Positions 1 to 8,303 of a DNA stretch of 53,396 nt are shown here, one piece after another. This stretch comes from Acidobacteriota bacterium (GTDB lineage: Bacteria > Acidobacteriota > Vicinamibacteria > Vicinamibacterales > CAVVIG01). The notes below the pieces were generated by a model. It searched no databases, was not told the DNA's origin, and saw nothing but the letters and a program-made list of their open reading frames with translations. A program made the translations under genes and the position numbers. Location of the stretch: positions 1 to 53,396 of the forward strand of contig JAGWRA010000025.1 of NCBI GenBank assembly GCA_028876655.1, in the 5' to 3' direction. Each line of letters starts with the position of its first letter. The first letter of the stretch is position 1.

Positions 1-898
1 AGAACCAGAGCTTGTCCTTCTTGATCGGGCCGCCCAGGTCGTCGTGGTTCTCCCAGAACAGCACGTTGGGCGACGCCGAGCCGCCGCGGTTGGTGATGTT
101 GCTGTTCGTGTTGTCGCCCACGAAGCTCTTGCCCTCGTAGGTCTGGTTGATCAGCGACTTGAACTGGTTACCACCGCTCTTGATCGTCGACACGACGGCC
201 GCGCCCGGTGTGTTCATCGCCACGTCCTGGCCCGCGCCGCTCACCGCGATTTCGTTCTGCGAGTAGTAGTCCTGGTAGAACCCGGCGCCGCCCGTCCCCT
301 CGGTCGTGTCCACGCCCTCGGTGATGACGCGCGTCTGGTTCGTGATGCCGAACGCGTTGTACCCGGACTGCTGGCTCTTGTGGCTGCCGCCCACGTCGAA
401 GCCCTGCATCCGGATGCCCGGCGACTGCGCCAGCGCGCCCCACAGGTCCGACGAGCTCGGCACGCCGATGAGCTTCGCCGTGTCCATCGTGTTGCCGACC
501 GACGTCGACTGCGTGTCGACGATCGGCGACTCGGCCGTCACCTGGACCGTTTCCTTCAGCGAGGCCAGCTGCAGCGACGCGTCCACGTTCAGCGTCTGGC
601 CCAGGGCCAGGCTGATGTTCTGCCGCGTGAACGGCTGGAAGCCCGAGAGCTCGAACTTCAGCGTGTAGGTCCCCGACGGCAGCGACGGGAACTGGTAGCT
701 CCCGTTGGCTTCCGTCACGGCCACCTGCGAGCCGATCAGGGCCGGCGAGGTCGCCGTCACAGTGACGCCGGGGAGCACCGCTCCCTGCGCGTCCTTCACC
801 GTGCCGGTCAGCCGGCTGTTCACGTTCTGCGCCCACACCGGCGCCACGGCCATCAGGACCGTGGCCAGCGCAAGCGCCACCTGCTTACGAAGTTGCAT
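1..898 (-). CDS. TonB-dependent receptor, Oar-like, N-terminal part (cut by window edge)
   Basis: Reading from ATG at 898 the frame stays open to the window edge, giving about 299 residues of an outer-membrane receptor. The start has a strong GGAGGGG site six bases upstream, then a signal peptide ending ...APVWAQ. Next come a carboxypeptidase-regulatory-like (Ig-like) domain of about 80 residues and the start of the plug, with ETVQVTAESP (a possible TonB box) and GIRMQGFDVGGSHKSQQSGY. The same blocks occur in the four receptors at 12443-25800, so this is a fifth paralogue, separated from them and in the opposite orientation. The barrel lies outside the window. The substrate cannot be read from the sequence. 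Family assignment is firm; completeness is unknown. Confidence 0.9.
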   Translation of the reverse strand, partial: MQLRKQVALALATVLMAVAPVWAQNVNSRLTGTVKDAQGAVLPGVTVTATSPALIGSQVAVTEANGSYQFPSLPSGTYTLKFELSGFQPFTRQNISLALGQTLNVDASLQLASLKETVQVTAESPIVDTQSTSVGNTMDTAKLIGVPSSSDLWGALAQSPGIRMQGFDVGGSHKSQQSGYNAFGITNQTRVITEGVDTTEGTGGAGFYQDYYSQNEIAVSGAGQDVAMNTPGAAVVSTIKSGGNQFKSLINQTYEGKSFVGDNTNSNITNRGGSASPNVLFWENHDDLGGPIKKDKLWF

Positions 899-1022
899 GC
901 AATCCCCTCCATGCTTCGGGCTGAACGCCCGAGCCGACTTGCAATGGAAACAACGCCGTCTCTCCACGAATTGCACGGGTGCTTTCGGCGAGCTCTACAG
1001 CAGTAAATGTACCCATGAGCTT

Positions 1023-1110
1023 AAAATTTCAGCACATCTACATACTGTATGTTTATTATATTTATATAATATATATTCGATTTATTCGAGATACAGACTC
1101 TTCGCAAAAT
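1023..1110. promoter_or_regulatory. AT-rich island between divergent receptor and permease genes
   Basis: This is a sharply AT-rich stretch in an otherwise GC-rich window, inside the 424-base gap between the receptor start (898) and the permease start (1323). It contains a perfect inverted repeat, ATTATA-TTTA-TATAAT, at 1055-1070 and CATAC-T-GTATG at 1041-1051. TATAAT-like hexamers occur on the minus strand, so it may be the receptor promoter or a binding site for a nucleoid protein. No gene is seen here. Confidence 0.5.
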
Positions 1111-1254
1111 CCAAATTATTGTTCAACATGCTCCGATCAGATCCAAAACTCTTGAGCTTCAGGTCGTCTATGCGCTGGTGAAAACCATCGCCACGAACAA
1201 AACCATCGGCTCCCCCCTTTCGGGACCTGCCACTGTCGTCCCGGGCGACCGCCG

Positions 1255-1260
1255 TATAAT
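1255..1260 (+). promoter_or_regulatory. Candidate -10 box of the first MacB-like permease
   Basis: A perfect TATAAT stands 62 bases before the permease ATG. The upstream hexamer at about the right spacing (CTGTCG, 1233-1238) is a poor -35, so this is a plausible rather than firm promoter. Confidence 0.4.
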
Positions 1261-1322
1261 GCTCGGGCTTGCTCGTCGGGCGTGCCGCGCCCGTAACGAC
1301 CGCGTCTCCTCTGGAGTGCCCC

Positions 1323-2702
1323 ATGTCCCTGCTGGTCGGGTTCCGAGTCGCCATCAGCGCGCTCGGCCGGAACAAGATGCGGACCCTGCTGACGATGCTC
1401 GGCATCATCATTGGGGTCGCCGCGGTGATTGCGATGGTGGCCGTCGGGCAGGGGGCGCAGGCCGCGGTGGAGTCCGAAGTCCGATCGGCCGGGGCGAACC
1501 TGATTTTCGTCAGCGCCGGCAACTACACCCGGGGCGGCGAATCGATGAACATTGCGTCCGGCCTCGGCGCGGCCAACACCCTCACGGTCGCCGATGCCGA
1601 TGCGCTCGCGCGGATTCAGGGTGTGCAATACCGGTCGGCCGGAGTCAGCGACCGGGCGCTGGCCGCGGCCGGGGATCAGACGTTCTTCACGGTGATTCAG
1701 GGGATCGACACCCAGTGGCCCCTCATCTATTCATGGGACTGGGTGCGGGGCGCCGGCTTCACGCCGGCTGATATCGGCGGCCACGTCCCGGCAGCCGTCC
1801 TCGGACGCACGGCAGCCGGCCGCCTGTTCGGCACGAGCGATCCCATCGGCCAGACGGTCATGATCCGCAACCGCGCCTTCCGCGTCGTGGGCGTGACGGG
1901 GACGACGACGGACGACCAGGCCGAGACGATTTTCGTTCCGTTCACGACCCTGCAGGACGTTCTCTCCGTTCACTCGCTGCAGACCATCACCGTGGCCGCC
2001 ACCGAAGCCGGGGACACGTCACAGATCTCGGCCGCTATCCGGAAGCTGCTGCGCGCACGCCACCATCTGGACGATCCGGCGGCGGCCACGGCCGTCGTGC
2101 CGACGCAGGGAGCCCGGGCGGGCAGCAATCTGATGATGCCGGGTGCGTCGACGGGCCTCGGCGTTCCCGACGACTTCACGGTGAAGACGCAGGCCGCCAG
2201 GGCGCTGACCAAGGGGCTCTACACGTCGGTCGCGGCCTTCGCGCTGGCCAACCTGCCGAAGCTGGACGAGGTGACGCGGCAGGAGATGACCAGCACGCTG
2301 GACCGCGCCGGCACGACGATGACGGCCCTGCTCGGCGGCATTGCGGCGGTGTCCCTCATCGTCGGCGGCATCGGCATCATGAACATCATGCTGGTGTCGG
2401 TGCGCGAGCGGACGCGCGAGATCGGCATCCGGATGGCCGTCGGCGCCCACGCGCGCGACGTCATGCTCCAGTTCCTGGCCGAGTCGGTGACACTCAGTCT
2501 GATAGGCGGCCTGCTGGGGATCGGACTGGGCTTCGCGGCCTCGCACGGCATCACGTCGATGCTGGAGTGGCCGACGGCGGTGTCTGCGCGGGCGGTGCTG
2601 CTGGCGTTCGCGATTGCCGGAGCGGTCGGCGTCTTCTTCGGCTACTACCCTGCCATCAAGGCTTCGCGGCTCGATCCGATCGATGCGTTGAGATACGAGT
2701 AG
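1323..2702 (+). CDS. MacB/FtsX-type ABC transporter permease
   Basis: A 459-residue inner-membrane permease of the MacB/LolC-type ABC family. It has an N-terminal TM segment (about residues 20-45), a large periplasmic MacB_PCD domain, then three C-terminal TM segments of the FtsX domain. The signature GGIGIMNIMLVSVRERTREI lies near residues 350-370, and the protein ends in ALRYE as MacB permeases often do. The ATG at 1323 is chosen because GGAG precedes it and the protein begins with the conserved SLLVGFRVAISALGRNKMRT block. An upstream in-frame extension looks noncoding. No ATPase or membrane-fusion gene is adjacent, so its partner must be elsewhere. It is paralogous to the permease at 6720-8261. 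Confidence 0.88.
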   Translation: MSLLVGFRVAISALGRNKMRTLLTMLGIIIGVAAVIAMVAVGQGAQAAVESEVRSAGANLIFVSAGNYTRGGESMNIASGLGAANTLTVADADALARIQGVQYRSAGVSDRALAAAGDQTFFTVIQGIDTQWPLIYSWDWVRGAGFTPADIGGHVPAAVLGRTAAGRLFGTSDPIGQTVMIRNRAFRVVGVTGTTTDDQAETIFVPFTTLQDVLSVHSLQTITVAATEAGDTSQISAAIRKLLRARHHLDDPAAATAVVPTQGARAGSNLMMPGASTGLGVPDDFTVKTQAARALTKGLYTSVAAFALANLPKLDEVTRQEMTSTLDRAGTTMTALLGGIAAVSLIVGGIGIMNIMLVSVRERTREIGIRMAVGAHARDVMLQFLAESVTLSLIGGLLGIGLGFAASHGITSMLEWPTAVSARAVLLAFAIAGAVGVFFGYYPAIKASRLDPIDALRYE

Positions 2703-2703
2703 G

Positions 2704-2745
2704 CGACGGGCGACGGGCTACGGGCTGCGGGCCACGGGCTACGGG
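2704..2745. repeat. Heptanucleotide tandem repeat array (six units)
   Basis: Six direct 7-base units read CGACGGG, CGACGGG, CTACGGG, CTGCGGG, CCACGGG, CTACGGG. The inverted unit CGGTAGCCCG follows at 2763-2772, so part of the array can fold back. It fills the gap between the permease stop and the convergent lipoprotein gene. Confidence 0.8.
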
Positions 2746-2781
2746 GCCCCGAAGTCCGGAGCCGGTAGCCCGACGACTCCC

Positions 2782-3279
2782 TCATTTCTTGTTCGCCACC
2801 GGATCGACGTACGGCATGTCGATCCAGTAGGGCTTGCCCGAGACCACATACGCGATGCGGGCCATGGCGTCCGGCTCGGTCACGGGCTGTCCCTGCGCCT
2901 CCCAGTACTCGCCCGTGTCGTTGATCTGCAAGGTGAGCGACTCGGGTGACCGACCGGGCCGCTGGACGGTGATGATGACGTCGGAGGCGATGGAGGCCGG
3001 CAGGGGATCGCGCACGGCGTTGCTGAAGTAGACCTGGTAGTGCGCCGTCCGCGGCATGACGACCTCGAAGTGCAGGTCGCCGTTCATCAGCACGATCCCG
3101 CCGTGGCGAGGTCGATGATCCGCGTGCGGCATCATCGGCATGGCCATCGGTGACGAGGCCGACGCGCCAGCCGCCCCGTTCTGCGCACCGAGCGGCGCGG
3201 CCGCCGGCGGACGGCCGCATCCTGCCAGCAGGAGCGTCATCGCCACGATCAGTGCCGGGCGCCAGTCCGCACGTGTCAT
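2782..3279 (-). CDS. Small Met/His-rich lipoprotein
   Basis: A 165-residue predicted lipoprotein with lipobox LAGC (Cys21). A low-complexity linker is followed by a Met/His-rich stretch (MAMPMMPHADHRPRHGG, near residues 45-61) and a compact beta-rich domain of about 100 residues. The ATG at 3279 is preferred over an in-frame start 27 bases upstream because GAGGGTG precedes it and it begins a clean signal peptide. The Met/His pattern resembles copper- or other metal-binding periplasmic proteins, but that is inference. It lies 103 bases downstream of the peptidase lipoprotein at 3383-4753 on the same strand, so the two may be co-transcribed. No named family is recognised with confidence. Confidence 0.75.
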   Translation of the reverse strand: MTRADWRPALIVAMTLLLAGCGRPPAAAPLGAQNGAAGASASSPMAMPMMPHADHRPRHGGIVLMNGDLHFEVVMPRTAHYQVYFSNAVRDPLPASIASDVIITVQRPGRSPESLTLQINDTGEYWEAQGQPVTEPDAMARIAYVVSGKPYWIDMPYVDPVANKK

Positions 3280-3382
3280 CGCACCCTCATTCCCGCCCGG
3301 CACCACCGCCCGAGGCGTCTCCGGTCCGGCTCATGTTGGCCGAAGTCCCTCACGGAGGCAAGCCCGCCGGCGGGCGCGCCGG

Positions 3383-4753
3383 TCAGCGGACGGTCGGCGC
3401 GAGATCGGCCGGCGGCCGCGGCGCGGTCGCCAGCGAGAGAAACAGCGTCCAGCGCCGGCCCGGATGGTCGGCCGTGCCGCCATGCGCCTCGAGGAAGCGG
3501 CGCACCAGGTCGCGGCCGGCCGTGTAGGCGACGACGTAGCTGCGATAGCGGTCGATGAAATCCAGCATCCCGGCCGGATCCGGCATCGCGCCGCGCCTGG
3601 CCAGCGCCCGGCGCGCAGCCGCGGCATCGATGACGCCATCGAGATAGTCCCGGGCCACGTCCGTGGTGACCGGCGCCAGCCGCGCGGTGAGACGCCGCAC
3701 CGCGTCGGCGCGGGCCGCCAGCGATCCATCGAGCCCGGCGAGCGGGTACAGGACCGTCCGTTCGAAGGCGAGGCGATCGTCACCCGGAAACGCGATGTCC
3801 ACGGCCTCGTTCGCGACCGCCTCCTCGAGCAGGCCCTGCGGGCTCATCAACGTCCCGATCGCGAACTCCGACCAGCCCCGGCCCCGCACGAGCTGCTCCT
3901 CCCGGAGCACGTGGAAGAGATGATGGCCGGGATACCCTTCGTGGCAGGCCAGGTCGAGCACCCGCTCGACCGAGACCGGCCGATCGGTGTTCACCTGGAT
4001 CACGCTCTGATAGTGGCCGCGATAGCGGTTGTAGGCGCTCCACGGCTGGCCCGTGACGTACTGCACCGTGAAGCGCTCGCCGGGCGGCAGCACGACGTGC
4101 GCGGCCGTTCGCTGGCGGCAGGCGGCCAGCGCCGCGGCGAAAACGGCGGGCAGGCGATCGCGCGGGATCTGCACCCGCGTCTCGAAGGCGGCCACGCGCG
4201 CGGCCAGGTCGCCCCGGCCGGGCAGCAGGCGATCGAGCGCCCGACGCGCCTGCTCTTCGTCCGGGCGTGAATCAGGAAGTGGTGCGATGCCGAACAGCGC
4301 GCGCGCTTCCTCGTCGAACGGCAGACGCCCGCCGGCCGCCATCCGCGCCTGGATGGCCAGTGCGTCGACCTGCCCGCGCAGGACGGCCCACCGCAAGGCC
4401 GTGGACGGCCCGCCCGCGGCAGGCGGCCTCGCGCGCATGGCGTCGCGCAGCGCCTCGGCGGCCTCGATCACCGGGACGAGGGACGAGGGTGCGATGCCGC
4501 CCGGCCCTGCGTCTGCCGGCGGCGCGAAGTCGGTTTCGACGGCGTCGGGATCGAGCCGGGCGAGCTGCCGCGCCAGCCGGATATAGGAGCGGACGGCCTC
4601 CTCGATCGGAAGCGTCCCGGCCGTGCCTCCTGCGGGACTGGTGCTCTCGGCGCGGCGATCCGGACGGCCGCAGGCGGTCAGGCCGACGGCGCCGGCGAGC
4701 ACGACCGCAACGGCCGCGCGGCGCCAGCCACGCGAGCGGGTCCCCGTGTGCAC
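3383..4753 (-). CDS. DUF885-like zinc peptidase lipoprotein
   Basis: A 456-residue predicted lipoprotein (lipobox ending LTAC, Cys28). Residues 271-278 read HEGYPGHH, the zinc-binding signature of the DUF885 gluzincin-like proteins (usually HEAYPGHH). Further on, EEAVANEAVDIAFP supplies acidic residues that could be the third ligand. The start is a GTG at 4753, supported by GAGGAA just upstream. DUF885 proteins are usually nearer 550-600 residues, so this is a short member. It probably acts as a membrane-anchored periplasmic peptidase. The downstream lipoprotein may be in the same transcript. Confidence 0.75.
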   Translation of the reverse strand: MHTGTRSRGWRRAAVAVVLAGAVGLTACGRPDRRAESTSPAGGTAGTLPIEEAVRSYIRLARQLARLDPDAVETDFAPPADAGPGGIAPSSLVPVIEAAEALRDAMRARPPAAGGPSTALRWAVLRGQVDALAIQARMAAGGRLPFDEEARALFGIAPLPDSRPDEEQARRALDRLLPGRGDLAARVAAFETRVQIPRDRLPAVFAAALAACRQRTAAHVVLPPGERFTVQYVTGQPWSAYNRYRGHYQSVIQVNTDRPVSVERVLDLACHEGYPGHHLFHVLREEQLVRGRGWSEFAIGTLMSPQGLLEEAVANEAVDIAFPGDDRLAFERTVLYPLAGLDGSLAARADAVRRLTARLAPVTTDVARDYLDGVIDAAAARRALARRGAMPDPAGMLDFIDRYRSYVVAYTAGRDLVRRFLEAHGGTADHPGRRWTLFLSLATAPRPPADLAPTVR

Positions 4754-5021
4754 GTTGTTCCTCTTCGATCTTCGAGCCCGGCCGCCGATCCGCGCGCATC
4801 CGGCACTGCGGTCATTCTACCGTCGAGCTTGACGCGTTCAGGCGAACGGCCCGCCGAGCGCCGGCCGCAAGACAACTATTTACAATCACCGTGTTGTGCC
4901 TGCTGAGTTACGTGGGCATAATCTCGGCTCAACAGTATTCATCGGCAGCACGCTCGCGCTCGATCGGCAGCCGGTCGACACCCGCGCAGGCGGGCCCGGC
5001 CGCATCGGAGGGGGACGGCAT

Positions 5022-6704
5022 ATGCGACGGCCTTACTTGCTGGTTCTGTTCGCGCTCGCGCTCGGCGCCGGTTGCTCGGGCGGCACTCAAACGGCCAAGC
5101 CGGCTCCGGCCGCGGCCCCGGCGGCGGCGGCCGAGCCGAAGCTCGGCATCCGGCCGCAGGGGGACACCGAGATCTCGCCGGACCTCAGCCGGGTGCCGGA
5201 CGATCTGAAGCAGGTCTACGGCTACATCGACACGCACATCGACGACCACGTCCGCAACCTCCAGAAGTGGATCCAGCAGCCCAGCATCTCGAACTCGGGC
5301 GAAGGGATTCCCGAGTCGGCGCAGATGGTGAAGGGGTTCTGGGACGAGCTCGGGTGCCAGGAGACGCGCGTCTACGACGTCGGCATCACCGAATGGGGCG
5401 CCCCCGGCAACCCGGTGGTGTACGCCCGGTGCGACGAAGGGGCGCCGAAGACGGTGGTGCTCTACTGGATGTACGACACGATGCCGATCAGCGAGCCGGC
5501 CGACTGGAAGTATCCGCCGTTCGAAGGGCGGCTGGTCGAGCAGGCGCCGTTCAAGAAGGTGCTGATCGGGCGCGGCGCGGTGAACTCCAAGGGCCCGGAG
5601 ATGGCGCAGTGGAACGCGCTGATGGCGATCAAGAAGGTCACGGGCAAGCTGCCGGTGAACCTGATCGTCGTGGCCGAGGGCGACGAAGAGCGGATGGACA
5701 TCGGACTGCGCCAGTTCATGAAGGACCATCCGGATCTCTTCAAGGGCGCCGACGCGATGTACCGCTTCGGCGGCCAGTCCTACAGCGGCGGGGGTGAGCT
5801 GTCGGGCGGCTCGGAGGGCTGCGTCTACATCGAGCTGACGACGAGCGGCGAGAAGTGGGGCCGCGGTCCGAACCTCTCGAACATCCACGGCGCCTTCAAG
5901 CGCTCGGTGGACAGCCCGGCCTGGCGGCACATCAAGATGCTGGCCTCGCTCGTCTCCGACGACGGGAACACGGTGAAGGTGGCGGGCTTCTACGACCACA
6001 TGGAGCCGCTGAGCGCCGAGGAGACGGCCCGCCTGAAGGCGGCCGCCTCGAAGGTGGACATGAAGGTGGCGGCGGCGAACATCGGCGTCGGCCGCTTCAT
6101 CAGCGACGATCCGTTCACGATGCTGAAGATGGGATCGTACGGGACCTCCTTCAACCTGGACGGCATCTGGGGCGGCAACATGTACGCGGGCGGCGCGGGG
6201 GCCGTGCTGCCGGACAAGATCACCTCGAAGCACAACATCCGGTACATCCCGGACATGGACGGCCTCGACCTGGTGAAGAAGATCCGGGCCCAGCTCGATC
6301 GCAACGGCTACAAGGACGTCGACCTGAAGATCATCGGCGACGTCCCCTGGGCGAAGATGAGCTACGACACCGACATCGCCCGGGCGCTCGAGACGACCTA
6401 CGACATCTTCCACATCCCGTACCCGAAGAAGGGCGGCAACCCGTCGATCCTGGGGCCGTACTGGCCGGCGTACCTGTTCGGCAACGGTCCGGTGGGCCAG
6501 CGGGTCGAGCCGGTGCAGATGCCGATCATCGGCGGCGGCGCGGGCATGGGCGGCCGGGCGCATGCGGCCAACGAGTACTACGTGATCGAAGGGGCGGGCA
6601 AGGTGTACGGGATGGCCGGCGCCGAGAAGTCGGTCGCCACGGTGCTCTACGCCTTCGCCGGCAAGCTGAAGCCGGCCGCCGATGCGACGGCGACCACACC
6701 ATAG
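5022..6704 (+). CDS. M20-family-like metallopeptidase lipoprotein with altered metal ligands
   Basis: A 560-residue predicted lipoprotein (GAGC lipobox, Cys18) whose body follows the M20 dipeptidase fold order. The expected GHxDxxP ligand motif reads YWMYDTMP, so the metal-binding His is replaced by Met150 while Asp152 is kept. The RGxxDxKG motif reads RGAVNSKG, putting Asn188 where the bridging Asp should be. EGDEE (219-223) and the C-terminal His (AHAANE, His514) remain. The ATG at 5022 is chosen because GGAGGGGG precedes it and a signal peptide begins there. It is 15 bases upstream of the second MacB-like permease, suggesting one transcript. It may be a divergent peptidase or a non-catalytic homologue. 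Confidence 0.8.
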   Translation: MRRPYLLVLFALALGAGCSGGTQTAKPAPAAAPAAAAEPKLGIRPQGDTEISPDLSRVPDDLKQVYGYIDTHIDDHVRNLQKWIQQPSISNSGEGIPESAQMVKGFWDELGCQETRVYDVGITEWGAPGNPVVYARCDEGAPKTVVLYWMYDTMPISEPADWKYPPFEGRLVEQAPFKKVLIGRGAVNSKGPEMAQWNALMAIKKVTGKLPVNLIVVAEGDEERMDIGLRQFMKDHPDLFKGADAMYRFGGQSYSGGGELSGGSEGCVYIELTTSGEKWGRGPNLSNIHGAFKRSVDSPAWRHIKMLASLVSDDGNTVKVAGFYDHMEPLSAEETARLKAAASKVDMKVAAANIGVGRFISDDPFTMLKMGSYGTSFNLDGIWGGNMYAGGAGAVLPDKITSKHNIRYIPDMDGLDLVKKIRAQLDRNGYKDVDLKIIGDVPWAKMSYDTDIARALETTYDIFHIPYPKKGGNPSILGPYWPAYLFGNGPVGQRVEPVQMPIIGGGAGMGGRAHAANEYYVIEGAGKVYGMAGAEKSVATVLYAFAGKLKPAADATATTP

Positions 6705-6719
6705 GCGCGCAGCCCACCC

Positions 6720-8261
6720 ATGACACCATCGACGGGCATCCGGATCGCGTTCAGCGCCCTGGGGCGCAACAAGCTCGAGACGGGGCTGGCCATGCTGGGC
6801 ATGACCATCGGCGTGGGGGCGGTCCTCACGACGATGGCGCTCGGCGCCGGGGCGCAGGCGTCGATCGAGCAGCAGGTCATGGCCGCCGGGCTCAACGTCA
6901 TCGTCGTCACGGCCGGCAACTACCAGACCAAGCAGGATGACGACATGGGGGGCGTCGTTGCGCACCAGGGCGACGCCCGCCCGCACACGCCGCTGCCACC
7001 GGGCGTGACCGATCCATACGACGACGCGGCGCCGCTCGCGAGCCGGATACGGCCGGCCGTCTGGCACGGCGGCGGGCCCGCGATCCATCTGGCCTTCTTC
7101 CATCCGGAGGACAACCCGATGGAGAAGCACGATCATCCGACGGCGGCCCAGCGGCTGGGGGACGCCGAAGCGGGGCTCGGGTCGGCGGCCACGCTGACGC
7201 GCGAGGATGCGGAGGCGATCCGCGCACTCGGCGGCGTGCAGTACGTCGCCACGGGCATTCACGACAACGCGCACGTCGTGAGCGGATCGCGGCGGTGGTT
7301 CACGCGGTACCACGCGACGGATCTCGACCTGCCGCTCATCCACCGTGCCTGGGCCTTCCCGCACGGGCGGTTCTTCGACCAGCAGGAGCTCGCCGGATCC
7401 CGGCAGGTGATGGTCCTCGGCAGTGTCGTCAGCGACCGGCTGTTCGGCGCCGACGTGAATCCCGTGGGCCGCACCGTGCGGCTCTGGAAGCAGCCGTTCA
7501 CGGTCGTCGGCGTCGTCTCCAGCACGACGTGGACGACGCCGCCGGGGCCGGGCGACGATCAGTTCGACGCCGTGTACGTGCCGGTGACCACCGTCGACCG
7601 CCTGCTGGACCTCTCGAAGCTGAACACGATCACGATCACGGTCACCTCGTCGGGCGAGGTGACACGGGTGGCGAAGGAGGTGACGCAGCTGCTGCGCGCC
7701 CGCCACAGGATCACCAGCAAGATGCCGGACGACTTCACGGTGACCACGCAGGCGCGGGCGGCGCTGACCAAGGGCGTCAACCCGCGGGTGGCGCGGGTGC
7801 TGGCGGGCAACGTCTCCAACTTCGATCAGGTCACGCTCGAGCAGCTGGCCCGGACGCTCCAGCGCGCCAGCCGGACGATGACCGCGCTGCTGGCGAGCAT
7901 CGCCAGCGTCTCGCTGCTGGTGGGCGGCATCGGGATCATGAACATCATGCTGCTCTCGGTGACCGAGCGGACGCGCGAGATCGGCGTCCGCATGGCGGTC
8001 GGGGCCCGGGCCCGCGACGTCCTGCTGCAGTTCATCGCCGAGGCGATCGCGTTGAGCCTCGTCGGGGGCGTCATCGGCGTCCTGCTGGGCTTCGCGGCGT
8101 CCGACTGGCTCAGCCGGGTGCTGCACTGGTCGACCGTCGTGTCGAGCGACGCCGTCGCCGTCTCGTTCGGCATCGCGGCCGCCGTCGGCATCTTCTTCGG
8201 ACTCTATCCCGCGCGGCAGGCCGCCCGGCAGGACCCGATCGACGCGCTAAGGTACGAATAG
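6720..8261 (+). CDS. MacB/FtsX-type permease with His-rich periplasmic insert
   Basis: A 513-residue paralogue of the permease at 1323-2702. It shares the N-terminal TM region, the periplasmic domain, the GGIGIMNIMLLSVTERTREI signature and the ALRYE end. It differs by an insert at about residues 71-147 that is rich in His (82, 89, 116, 123, 128, 137, 139), Pro and Asp. The insert follows the point where the paralogue goes straight from ...SAGNY to the conserved domain. It follows the M20-like gene by 15 bases, so co-transcription is likely. No ATPase gene is nearby. The insert could bind metal, but that is only inference. Confidence 0.87.
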   Translation: MTPSTGIRIAFSALGRNKLETGLAMLGMTIGVGAVLTTMALGAGAQASIEQQVMAAGLNVIVVTAGNYQTKQDDDMGGVVAHQGDARPHTPLPPGVTDPYDDAAPLASRIRPAVWHGGGPAIHLAFFHPEDNPMEKHDHPTAAQRLGDAEAGLGSAATLTREDAEAIRALGGVQYVATGIHDNAHVVSGSRRWFTRYHATDLDLPLIHRAWAFPHGRFFDQQELAGSRQVMVLGSVVSDRLFGADVNPVGRTVRLWKQPFTVVGVVSSTTWTTPPGPGDDQFDAVYVPVTTVDRLLDLSKLNTITITVTSSGEVTRVAKEVTQLLRARHRITSKMPDDFTVTTQARAALTKGVNPRVARVLAGNVSNFDQVTLEQLARTLQRASRTMTALLASIASVSLLVGGIGIMNIMLLSVTERTREIGVRMAVGARARDVLLQFIAEAIALSLVGGVIGVLLGFAASDWLSRVLHWSTVVSSDAVAVSFGIAAAVGIFFGLYPARQAARQDPIDALRYE

Positions 8262-8291
8262 CGGCCCGTGCGCGGCGGCCGTGCCTCGACG

Positions 8292-8297
8292 TAGAAT
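8292..8297 (+). promoter_or_regulatory. Candidate -10 box for a leaderless DUF169 transcript
   Basis: TAGAAT ends six bases before the ATG of the DUF169 gene, which would put transcription start at or beside the start codon. No Shine-Dalgarno sequence is visible in those six bases. Confidence 0.4.
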
Positions 8298-8303
8298 CGG
8301 GGC

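Noticed and set aside
4929-8126. Very long open frame on the minus strand opposite the M20-like and permease genes (also similar frames opposite the receptors and propeller genes).
   Set aside because: Arg/His/Pro/Gly-rich shadow coding caused by high GC at third codon positions; no family motifs or start signals, and the opposite strand has clear genes.
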